20,352 bases of DNA from an uncultured Bacilli bacterium (GTDB lineage Bacteria > Bacillota_I > Bacilli_A > RF39 > UBA660), in the NCBI GenBank assembly GCA_949113215.1, contig CARZYU010000002.1:10199-30550 (forward strand). Direction: 5' to 3'. Made by a program: the position numbers and the translations under genes. Below the pieces are notes generated by a model. It was given only the letters and a program-made list of their open reading frames with translations, ran no database searches and was not told where the DNA came from. Positions 12,219 through 19,167 of the stretch are shown here, one piece after another (positions within the stretch are counted from its first letter, which is position 1; each line of letters begins with the position of its first letter).

Positions 12219-14372
12219 TCACGCCTTTCCATGTACTAAATTAAGCTCTTGTATAGCTTTTCTTGTTTGACGAGCTGTTTCTGCTGGAGATAAAGGCTCT
12301 GTTGAATTTATAGTAATATTCCAATTATTAGTAGTTTCATTATTAGTAACAGCTGATGTTATTTCTTGATATTCTTTAGCTTCGTCAGCAGTTAATACAC
12401 GTTCGCCTTTATGTAGTAAGGCTGGCATATCGTCGTATGGCACATATTCCATACCAACACGTAGTTTTTTAAGTAGTGGAATATTTAAACCTTTTCCTCC
12501 GACGCCAGGTACCCAGTCTGGGATTTTTAATTTATTAAGTCCTTTAATAAATGCGTTCATACCGTCAATGATAAGGTTAATCGGAAATTTAAAGATGTTT
12601 GAAATTCCTGAGATAATATTACTAAAAATATTTTTGACATTTTCCCAAGCACCTCGCCAATTTCCAGTAAATACATTTTTGACAAAGTCGATTATACTCA
12701 TAAAAATATTTTTAACAACTTGGACTTGTGAAGTAATATAACTTAAAGCATTTCCGAAGACACTACCTATAATATTAGCGACATACGTAAATTGAGCCGA
12801 AAGCATAGGTATAATAGTTTGAATAATAATATTCAGTAATGACATCAAAGGCGGTAAAATTACATTAAGTAATTGAGTCAGTGGCTGTAAAATTAACATC
12901 AGTAAGTCAATAAATGGTTGTAATAAAGATAAGATAGGTTGTAATAAAGGTAAAAGTGGCTGTATCAAACTAAGTAGTAAAGGTAGGATCATTTCTACGA
13001 TCTGTAGTATAGGTGGAAGTAACATTTGTATCAATTCCACAAAAACTGGAAGCAGTGCTTGTACGATTTCCATAATAGGAGGTAATAAAGTAGTAAGTAA
13101 ATTTATAAATATAGGTAAAAGCTGCTCCGCCAGTGTTGCGATCATTGGTAAAGCTGTCTCTATAAAAGTCTGTATCGGTGGAATAAGAGCCGTAAATAAT
13201 TGAGTAATGACTGGGGTTAATTGGTTAATCAAGCCCTCGATCAAAGGCATATTATTTAAGACTAAATTCATGATAGAAACAATAAGAGGCATTAAGGCAT
13301 TTCCTAAAGGAAGTAAGAGCATTTCTACATTACGCTTCAAGCCTTCGAACATACTACCTATATCGTCGTATTTTACTTCTTTAATTTTATTCATAGAGTC
13401 GGCCGTTCCGTCGTACATATCTCGTATAGATCCTAACTGTGTAACGACCTCTGGTCCTAGATCTTCCCACATAGTACCGAATAAGTCAACACCTACAATA
13501 GACTGTTGTACTGGATCGTCCATAGCTTTAATAGCGTCAATAGTTTCATAAAAGGCTTTCTTAGCTGTATCTCCTCCAGCGGCGAATTTTTTAGCCATTT
13601 CGTCAGAGTTAAGACCTAACTTTGTAAAGCCTTCAATAGTTGTATTAGATCCGTCTATGGCTCTAATAGAAAACTCTTTAACAGCGTCGCCGATTTTGTC
13701 TAAGTTCCAAGCTCCAGCGTCAGCGCCACTTTGAAAGATATTAAACATATCTTCCGCCGATAAGCCTAACTTTCCGAATTGTACGGAATATTCGTTAATA
13801 TTATCTACTAGCTCCCCTGAGAAGTCTAGGCCGTTCTGTGCTCCCTGAGCCATTAAGTTATAAGCTTCGTCTGCTGATATTCCAAATTGAGTAATCAAAG
13901 CTTTTGAGGCTCGAATAGACTCATTAACTTCAACTCCAAAAGTATCACGCAGAGCTAAGGCGTTCTCCGTTACGGCCTTTATTTGTGAAGGATCAAACTC
14001 GTATAATTCCTGTGAAGCTAAAGCCATAGAGTTGGCTATATCTTCGAAACTCTCGCCATAATTACCTTTGTATATATCTTCAAGAGTTTTTTTCCACTCC
14101 GCAGACTCATTTTTAGCAATTCCTGTTTGTGCTATAAATGAGTTCATAGCTTGATCCATATTTTTTTGAGAATTGATCGCTAAACCACCTATAGCAGTAG
14201 CAGCAGTAGCAAGAGTACCTCCTAAAACAAGAGCTCCTTTTCCTACTTTAGAAAAAACGCTCCCTAGTTTAGAAGCGAAACTTTCGCCTTTTTTAGTAGT
14301 ACCGTCTAAAGCTTTATTGGCTTTTTCATTATCAATAAATATAGATCCATATAAACTAAATATACTAGCCAA
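12219..14372 (-). CDS. tape measure protein
   Basis: The 717-residue protein sets tail length and is carried in the tail tube. MASIFSLYGSIFIDNEKANK is the usual entry of Bacillota tape measures, followed by a glycine/alanine-rich transmembrane-like segment (about 42-62). The TP901-like core follows (about 75-330, with TQFGISADEAYNLMAQGAQNG). A strongly hydrophobic region (~380-525) has prolines about every 11 residues (LLPP motifs), and the C-terminus contains YVPYDDMPALLHKGERVLTA. By the ~0.15 nm per residue rule the tail would be near 0.1 micrometre. TTG at 14372 is chosen as start since AGGAGG is 8 bases upstream; the GTG at 14381 overlaps that ribosome site. The chaperone frameshift product ends inside this start. 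Confidence 0.93.
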   Translation of the reverse strand: MASIFSLYGSIFIDNEKANKALDGTTKKGESFASKLGSVFSKVGKGALVLGGTLATAATAIGGLAINSQKNMDQAMNSFIAQTGIAKNESAEWKKTLEDIYKGNYGESFEDIANSMALASQELYEFDPSQIKAVTENALALRDTFGVEVNESIRASKALITQFGISADEAYNLMAQGAQNGLDFSGELVDNINEYSVQFGKLGLSAEDMFNIFQSGADAGAWNLDKIGDAVKEFSIRAIDGSNTTIEGFTKLGLNSDEMAKKFAAGGDTAKKAFYETIDAIKAMDDPVQQSIVGVDLFGTMWEDLGPEVVTQLGSIRDMYDGTADSMNKIKEVKYDDIGSMFEGLKRNVEMLLLPLGNALMPLIVSIMNLVLNNMPLIEGLINQLTPVITQLFTALIPPIQTFIETALPMIATLAEQLLPIFINLLTTLLPPIMEIVQALLPVFVELIQMLLPPILQIVEMILPLLLSLIQPLLPLLQPILSLLQPFIDLLMLILQPLTQLLNVILPPLMSLLNIIIQTIIPMLSAQFTYVANIIGSVFGNALSYITSQVQVVKNIFMSIIDFVKNVFTGNWRGAWENVKNIFSNIISGISNIFKFPINLIIDGMNAFIKGLNKLKIPDWVPGVGGKGLNIPLLKKLRVGMEYVPYDDMPALLHKGERVLTADEAKEYQEITSAVTNNETTNNWNITINSTEPLSPAETARQTRKAIQELNLVHGKA

Positions 14373-14655
14373 GTTTAACACCTCCTAAACCGTAATCTTT
14401 CATAATTTCTTCTGCGCTTCGCATTTTCTTTTTAGGCTTCTGTTCTAATTGAGAAACAAAAGACTTTTTATTAGATATTTTCTTAACTATTTCGTTAATT
14501 AGTTTAGGTAGCTCAGTTTCTTTTTTAATGGCATTATCTAAACATTTACCTAATAAAAAAGACGGCTTACCCTCAAACCAGTCTAAGCCGCCATAATGCT
14601 TATATAATATTCGTAAGACCTCCGCAGTACCGATACTTACGCTATAGATAAAAAA
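14365..14655 (-). CDS. -1 frame extension of the tail assembly chaperone (GT-type), reached by ribosomal frameshift
   Basis: After the short chaperone frame ends, the -1 frame is open for 94 codons to a TAG at 14365-14367 and has no start of its own. It reads through IYSVSIGTAEVLRILYKHYG, GLDWFEGKPSFLLGKCLD and a basic end (KPKKKMRSAEEIMKDYGLGG). The heptamer T TTT TTA at 14649-14655 is in the 0 frame as GAT TTT TTA, the ideal form for simultaneous -1 slippage. Seven bases later a 6-bp stem can form between 14636-14641 and 14612-14617. The fusion would be ~218 residues. Long and short chaperone forms made this way assist tape-measure/tube assembly, as lambda gpG and gpGT do. Confidence 0.85.
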   Translation of the reverse strand, partial: FFIYSVSIGTAEVLRILYKHYGGLDWFEGKPSFLLGKCLDNAIKKETELPKLINEIVKKISNKKSFVSQLEQKPKKKMRSAEEIMKDYGLGGVKLG

Positions 14656-15020
14656 TCCGATAAACCAGGAAGTTTAGATACTTCTTTTAAAATAGCGATT
14701 ACATCTTCATTTTTAGCTTTCTTTATAGCTTCTCTACAAGCAAGATCATATTTATTAGTTTTATCTTTCTTGATTTCTTCTGTATCTTCGCTATCAAATT
14801 CTAATTCCTCTGGGTAATACCCTTTATAAGTAGCAATAAACTTATAAACTTCTTTTTTACACTTATAAATACGTGTAACTAATAAAGCTATAAGTTGTTT
14901 TCCTAATTCCTCTTGATCTTTCTTTTCGTCGCCTGTGTTTATTTCTAAAGATTTTAATTCCTCTGTGATTTCCATTTTATCTAAGATTTCACTTAACATT
15001 AGTAAATATTCTGTTTTCAT
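14637..15020 (-). CDS. tail assembly chaperone, short form
   Basis: The 127-residue acidic/lysine-rich helical protein starts MKTEYLLMLSEILDKMEIT and ends LPGLSDFLSIA just past the frameshift heptamer. Position between the tail tube and tape-measure genes, small size and the slippery site identify it as the gpG-type chaperone. The ATG at 15020 is preferred: AGAAGGAAAT precedes it, while the longer open frame up to 15128 would read back through the terminator hairpin. The fraction of ribosomes that slip makes the longer form annotated at 14365-14655. No sequence family name beyond that is certain. Confidence 0.85.
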   Translation of the reverse strand: MKTEYLLMLSEILDKMEITEELKSLEINTGDEKKDQEELGKQLIALLVTRIYKCKKEVYKFIATYKGYYPEELEFDSEDTEEIKKDKTNKYDLACREAIKKAKNEDVIAILKEVSKLPGLSDFLSIA

Positions 15021-15071
15021 AATTTCCTTCTTTCTATTATTCTCCCTTTTGTTATCGCTCAAATAGAAAAC

Positions 15072-15103
15072 AAAAAGGAGAATAAATTTATTTTTTATTC
15101 TCC
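15072..15103 (-). terminator. terminator after the tail tube gene
   Basis: On the - strand GGAGAATAAA (from 15103) and TTTATTCTCC (to 15077) form a 10-bp stem with a 7-base loop, followed by TTTTTG. The stem includes the tail tube stop codon. As no promoter is obvious before the chaperone gene, it probably acts as a partial terminator that keeps tube protein high and downstream tail genes lower. Confidence 0.8.
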
Positions 15104-15646
15104 AGTTTGACCTACTGTGATAGGGCAAGTTTCACTATCTTTAATAGCATACAACTTACTACTATCGTCAATAGTATAATGAGGTATAATTTCAAGATTA
15201 TGTTCGTTTTCAGCTTTAGGAGCTGCTCCTTCATGTAAACCGTAATTAAATGTTAATATCTTATAAGTACCGTCTAACATTTGCGTAATGATGTCGATAG
15301 TTTTAAGATATTTTTCTTTACTAATTACACCAAAGTTTCCTTGTGTAATTACTTTTGTTTCTGGATCTATTACAGAGTTAGGTAAACCTTTTTGTAATAG
15401 TTCTTGACTACAACATAGAGAAGCAACTTTAATAGTTGCGTCCTCTCCGTCGATAACTTGCATACCAGCAGTTTTACCACGGCGACCGTCAAACTCAATG
15501 TCTCTAATTTCTGGAGTTATAGTCATTTCCGCACCACCACGAGTAGGTCCTATGATCATCTCGTTTTCTTGGCCTAAGTTTAAAACGACAATACCTTCGT
15601 CAATTTGAATTTTTTTGACGTCATTTTCAGTAAATACTCTTAACAT
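15095..15646 (-). CDS. major tail (tube) protein
   Basis: The 183-residue protein begins MLRVFTENDVKKIQIDEGIVV, and a beta-rich sequence follows (MTITPEIRDIEFDGRRGKTAGMQVIDGEDATIKV). This resembles the tail tube fold of siphophages, where stacked hexamers form the tube. AAAGGAGG precedes the start. It lies after the tail completion gene and before the chaperone/tape measure genes, the standard slot, and its transcript is followed by a strong hairpin terminator, as expected for the most abundant tail protein. No immunoglobulin-like C-terminal addition is present. Confidence 0.85.
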   Translation of the reverse strand: MLRVFTENDVKKIQIDEGIVVLNLGQENEMIIGPTRGGAEMTITPEIRDIEFDGRRGKTAGMQVIDGEDATIKVASLCCSQELLQKGLPNSVIDPETKVITQGNFGVISKEKYLKTIDIITQMLDGTYKILTFNYGLHEGAAPKAENEHNLEIIPHYTIDDSSKLYAIKDSETCPITVGQTGE

Positions 15647-15660
15647 TAGTTTTCCCTCCT

Positions 15661-16023
15661 TTAAAATACTTTAATACTAAATGTTACTTGTTTTTTTATG
15701 AGTTCAAATTCTGGATCAGATACTGGCTTCTGTGTTTCAAAATATACTACGGCTCTTTGTTTAGAAAATAGTTTACTATCTAATAAGTTAATTAACTTTC
15801 TGACTATATCTTCCAAGTCGTCGCCTGTAGTAGGCTCTTTGGACCATATATTTATATCAAAATACACTAAATTACCATATCTTAAACTTGTCTCAACAGG
15901 ATCAGTTATTACACCATAGGGGAAAGTAGCTTTTTTGCTAGCTTCTTCATAATAAAGTTTTATAACATCTTTTGAGTTAACGTATTCTTGAATAGCTATA
16001 AAAACCTCTTTTGAATTAGGCAT
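15661..16023 (-). CDS. tail completion/terminator-type minor protein
   Basis: The 120-residue protein (MPNSKEVFIAIQEYVNSKDV) has an N-terminal helix followed by alternating strands (FPYGVITDPVETS, LVYFDINIWSKE), a helix (LEDIVRKLINLLDSKLF) and a final strand pair. This is the pattern of gpU/DUF3168-like tail terminator proteins that cap the tail tube at the head side. Its start overlaps the end of the HK97-gp10-like gene by 8 bases, with GAGGAG 7 bases upstream. The family call is by pattern and position. Confidence 0.75.
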   Translation of the reverse strand: MPNSKEVFIAIQEYVNSKDVIKLYYEEASKKATFPYGVITDPVETSLRYGNLVYFDINIWSKEPTTGDDLEDIVRKLINLLDSKLFSKQRAVVYFETQKPVSDPEFELIKKQVTFSIKVF

Positions 16024-16540
16024 CTTCTATCTCCTCACTTTCTACGACTTTACCTCCAGCGGCTTCTATCGTTTTATTTAATGCTGATAAAAACTCTTTT
16101 TGTGCGTCTTTAATAGCGTCTATATTATTGAAAACACTATTTCGTAATATACTTTGACCTCTAAGACCAGGGTGGCTAACAGATTTACCAAAATTGATTT
16201 TACCATTACTTAAAGTATTAGCTTTTTTAATGCTTATTACATGGGGGTTGACTCCAAACTCGCTCCATGCTGGGTTAGCATGAGACGGAGATTTCCCTTT
16301 TTTCTTAGCTTGTCCTTTAGAGTAGTAGCCGATCTGTAATTCTGGTTGTCCTGTATCTCGATTTATTCTCGCCCAGTAGCCAACTTGTTTAGAAAGCTTA
16401 CCAGTATATTTTTGGGTGTTTTCTCTAATAGCTTTACCAGCTACTTTAGCAGAAGCACGTAGAGCAGACTTCGAAAGTTTTACCATAGTGTTTTTAACTT
16501 CTTTAGATGTATCTATAAACTTAATATCATTATTACTCAT
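16016..16540 (-). CDS. HK97 gp10-like head-tail joining protein
   Basis: The 174-residue protein matches HK97 gp10-type proteins: an N-terminal basic helix (KLSKSALRASAKVAGKAIRE), the TGKLSKQVGYWARIN strand and the signature NPAWSEFGVNPHVI (family pattern Y-x-x-x-x-E-F-G-T). PGLRGQSILRNSVFNNIDAI and a C-terminal helix follow. It functions in head-tail joining or tail completion. It overlaps both neighbours by 8 bases, so connector proteins are translationally chained. Confidence 0.85.
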   Translation of the reverse strand: MSNNDIKFIDTSKEVKNTMVKLSKSALRASAKVAGKAIRENTQKYTGKLSKQVGYWARINRDTGQPELQIGYYSKGQAKKKGKSPSHANPAWSEFGVNPHVISIKKANTLSNGKINFGKSVSHPGLRGQSILRNSVFNNIDAIKDAQKEFLSALNKTIEAAGGKVVESEEIEDA

Positions 16541-16844
16541 GTTTATTAGAAAGTCCTGTCAAAGTAATTTCTGTTGTCTCGCTATCCACTTCATAAGAGC
16601 GTAATATCTTATATATTACGTCGTTGTATTTAGCATGAGTATATCTATCTTCGTCAAATTCTATAGTTTTTATTTCAAAACATTTTTCTGGTTTAAAGCC
16701 TGCGGCTTGCGCCTGATAATATTCAGATCTTTTTACTGATATTTTATTAGCATAGACTTTTTTCTCTTTAAAAGAAGTATGGGGGCGATTAAGTTTATCG
16801 AAAGTTTCTATTTCTTCTAATAAATATAAAACATCACTCCACAT
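16533..16844 (-). CDS. head closure/head-tail adaptor protein
   Basis: The 103-residue, mostly beta protein (MWSDVLYLLEEIETFDK, KVYANKISVKRSEYYQAQAAG, NDVIYKILRSYEVDSETTEITL) fits the head-tail adaptor (SPP1 gp16/HK97 gp7-like) family. These proteins seal the portal channel and present the surface for tail docking. Place between a gp6-like connector and a gp10-like protein is the canonical order. Its start follows the gp6-like stop by one base. Confidence 0.82.
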   Translation of the reverse strand: MWSDVLYLLEEIETFDKLNRPHTSFKEKKVYANKISVKRSEYYQAQAAGFKPEKCFEIKTIEFDEDRYTHAKYNDVIYKILRSYEVDSETTEITLTGLSNKHE

Positions 16845-16845
16845 A

Positions 16846-17169
16846 TTACGACACCTTCTTTTCGGTAACGTAATCGTCTGTTAAAGATAATTCTGTTCTC
16901 AATTCTTCATAAGAAGATCTAAACTTGTCATAATTTTTATTATCTAACCCAAACTCAGCTTTAAGATATAAAAGGACAGCCATTTCTATTAGACTGTCCT
17001 TTAAATCATAAGCTAAACGAGGAGTAATACCGTTTCTTATTAAATCTCTTTGACAAGCTTTAATAAGAGTTGTGATTTCAGTATCTATAACTGTATCATT
17101 AGTCGTTATTCGTAAGAAGCCTTTAGCTTTATCTAAAAACTCCTTACTGATTTTTTCTTTTTCATCCAT
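16846..17169 (-). CDS. gp6-like head-tail connector protein
   Basis: The 107-residue helical protein (FLDKAKGFLRITTNDTVIDT, EITTLIKACQRDLIRNGI, SLIEMAVLLYLKAEFGLDN) has the helix arrangement of the phage gp6/gp15-like DNA packaging and connector family, which forms a ring under the portal. It follows the capsid gene by 28 bases with a GGAG-type ribosome site. Family size and gene order both fit. Confidence 0.85.
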   Translation of the reverse strand: MDEKEKISKEFLDKAKGFLRITTNDTVIDTEITTLIKACQRDLIRNGITPRLAYDLKDSLIEMAVLLYLKAEFGLDNKNYDKFRSSYEELRTELSLTDDYVTEKKVS

Positions 17170-17197
17170 AATATCACTCCTTATAATTTAATTTTTC

Positions 17198-18367
17198 TTA
17201 TTTTGTTGAAGCAGTAGAAGCAGCTGTGATCTCTAACATAGCGAAAGCTTTAGAGTCCATTATATGACCGTCTCCGAAAGCTAAAGCTCTATGTACGATC
17301 ATACCTTCACTAAATTTCTCATGTTCTGAGCTAGCAACTTGTGGAGCTACGTTGTAGTTATACCAATATCTCTTACCATAACCGAATAAGATTTTTCCTT
17401 TTGGTGCTTCGTCAGAGATAATAACAGGTTTCTTTAATAGCAATTCTGTATTTTCATTGTAGATAGGGTGTCCGTCTGCTCCGACCATACCTTCGATTAA
17501 CTCGTGGAAAGTTTCAGTATTAACTACATAACTAGCACGTTTACCATAAGCACGACGGATCTTACCTTTTAATGTAGCTAAAACTGTATGACCGAAGTTA
17601 GCAGCAGTAACACTCATTTTTTGAGCTGCTGGCAATTCAGCAGCGAATAAGCCTTCTGCTTCGTTCTTACCTGTACCAGTCATAACCTCAGCTTCTAATT
17701 TAAGAGCTAAAGCAAGAGCTAATTCAGAAACAACGATTTCCTTAAAAGCTTCTAAGCTTTCAGCGTCAAGACCAACACCTAACTCGATCTTAGCGCTTGT
17801 TCTGTAAGATCCGAAAGTGATGTCTCCTGTAACACCGCCGTTAGCTTGGATCGTATCTCCGTCAGCGTCTTTGTTAGCTTCGATAGCTGATAAGTTACCA
17901 ACACGCAAATTTCCTCTAACATTTTTTAAGTTAATAAAGTTCATTACGTCTGATACTTCGCGCATTTCTGTAATAATCTCGTTGTCTAATTCTTCAGGTA
18001 CTACAGCTTGACCGTTAGCTAAAGTAACACCTCTTGTTTCTTTACCTCCAGTCATCATGTATCTTAAAAATGATCTGACTTTTATTGACATTTTAGAAGT
18101 TCTTTTTTCTTCTTTCATATCTTCTTTTCCTCCTTCTTCTTCCTCGTCGTCAGCACCTGGAACAGTCTCTACAGTATCTGGATCGACTTCTCCAGTTTCT
18201 AAATTTTTAGCCATTTCAGCTCGTTTTTGTAGTTTTTCTTCTTCCGCATTTAAAGCGTCTAACTCTTTGTTAGTGGCGTCTAAGTCAATATCTTTTGTTG
18301 TATCTTCCAAATCAGCTTTTATTTCAGCTTTTCTAGTTTTAATTTCATTTAATCTTTTTTCGTTCAT
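17198..18367 (-). CDS. HK97-fold major capsid protein with N-terminal delta (scaffold) domain
   Basis: The 389-residue protein has a charged coiled coil at ~1-60, an acidic linker (EEEEGGKEDM), and then the HK97 coat core beginning near residue 95 (MSIKVRSFLRYMMTGGKET). Core signs are the EVSDVMNFINLKNV strand, the GDTIQANGGVTGDITFG E-loop region, GVGLDAESLEAFKEIVVSEL spine helix, and the A-domain VVNTETFHELIEGM with PVIISDEAP. The delta domain is expected to be removed by the protease encoded upstream. The ATG at 18367 has AGGAGG 8 bases away, while the ATG at 18373 is only 2 bases away and less suitable. Which lysine/asparagine might crosslink is not evident. Confidence 0.93.
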   Translation of the reverse strand: MNEKRLNEIKTRKAEIKADLEDTTKDIDLDATNKELDALNAEEEKLQKRAEMAKNLETGEVDPDTVETVPGADDEEEEGGKEDMKEEKRTSKMSIKVRSFLRYMMTGGKETRGVTLANGQAVVPEELDNEIITEMREVSDVMNFINLKNVRGNLRVGNLSAIEANKDADGDTIQANGGVTGDITFGSYRTSAKIELGVGLDAESLEAFKEIVVSELALALALKLEAEVMTGTGKNEAEGLFAAELPAAQKMSVTAANFGHTVLATLKGKIRRAYGKRASYVVNTETFHELIEGMVGADGHPIYNENTELLLKKPVIISDEAPKGKILFGYGKRYWYNYNVAPQVASSEHEKFSEGMIVHRALAFGDGHIMDSKAFAMLEITAASTASTK

Positions 18368-18392
18368 TTTCATTTCCTCCTATTCGAACAAT

Positions 18393-19013
18393 TTAGATTT
18401 TACTTTTTGCTATACATATCTCACGTAGTTTAGCTTGCTCCAAAGCTCTTTTTTCTTTCTCGTACTCCTCCGAGAAGAAATCCCTAGCTGAGATACTTGT
18501 TGTATCGTAAGCTGGTATATCAACGGCCGATACGTCGTATAGCTTCTTAATTCGAGTAATTGTTCTTGTATGTGTAGCTTGGTCGTATTCTTCGCCGTCC
18601 TCAGCTACTACAAAAGCAAAACTCATTTTATCTATGTAGCCACCTCTTATATCTTCTAAAAGGTCTCTACCAAATTGAGTACCCCCTAAAAATGCGTCCA
18701 TTTCCATACCGACGTCATTTATAGCTAGTTTTAGAGTATTATTTCTAATTCTAGCAGCAACACGTCCGCCGTGGTTGTAATTGAATATAACATCAGACAT
18801 ATCGCAATTATCGAAGGCGTGTCTATCTATTTGCTCGTAGAATTTAACACCTTCATACTCAAAAAGACAAGTGGGAGTATTAAAGACCACAGGTACACCG
18901 TGGACGTAGTCTTGTCTTTCTCCTTCCTCGCTGCGAAGCTCTTTTAATTCAAAAGAACGAAAAGCTCTAAATTCACGATCTGTTTTATTTATTAGGTTGT
19001 TCTTTTTTGTCAT
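18393..19013 (-). CDS. HK97-type prohead protease (peptidase U35/S78)
   Basis: The 206-residue protease matures the capsid by cutting the delta domain. FRAFRSFELKELRSEEGE is the typical first strand, DYVHGVPVVFNTPTCLF the next, with the catalytic histidine in NYNHGG (H81) and the serine in KMSFAF (S131), followed by an acid-rich strand region and SAVDIPAYDTTSISAR near the end. It lies between the portal and capsid genes as usual. Its ATG overlaps the end of a 60-residue gene, with AAGGAGG 10 bases upstream. Confidence 0.92.
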   Translation of the reverse strand: MTKKNNLINKTDREFRAFRSFELKELRSEEGERQDYVHGVPVVFNTPTCLFEYEGVKFYEQIDRHAFDNCDMSDVIFNYNHGGRVAARIRNNTLKLAINDVGMEMDAFLGGTQFGRDLLEDIRGGYIDKMSFAFVVAEDGEEYDQATHTRTITRIKKLYDVSAVDIPAYDTTSISARDFFSEEYEKEKRALEQAKLREICIAKSKI

Positions 19014-19167
19014 TTAAAACAGCCTCCTTTCCGTTAGGCAAAATAAACTTAGTATTAGGCTCTTTTTCTTTCATTTTTCTTAGAAGTTCGTAACTAATAA
19101 AATTATTAAGTTTAACAACTTTAATATCTTTAGTTTCTTGACTTTGATTATTGTTGTTTGTCGCCAT
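18985..19167 (-). CDS. small phage protein between portal and protease (60 aa)
   Basis: The 60-residue product MATNNNNQSQETKDIKVV... has an asparagine-rich start, a helix (FISYELLRKMKEKEPNTKFIL) and a lysine-rich tail. I recognise no family. The ATG at 19167 is supported by GGAGG 9 bases upstream; the open frame extends further, but only within the portal gene. It overlaps the portal stop by 20 bases and the protease start by 29, consistent with a coupled morphogenesis operon. It might be a minor head component. Confidence 0.72.
   Translation of the reverse strand: MATNNNNQSQETKDIKVVKLNNFISYELLRKMKEKEPNTKFILPNGKEAVLNDKKEQPNK

Noticed and set aside
15021..15128. Longer N-terminus for the tail chaperone
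   Set aside because: It translates the terminator hairpin and tail tube end; ATG at 15020 has a good ribosome site.
18057..18428. Serine-rich 123-residue + strand frame
   Set aside because: It is antisense to the acidic/lysine-rich capsid delta domain, whose codons read as serine runs in reverse.
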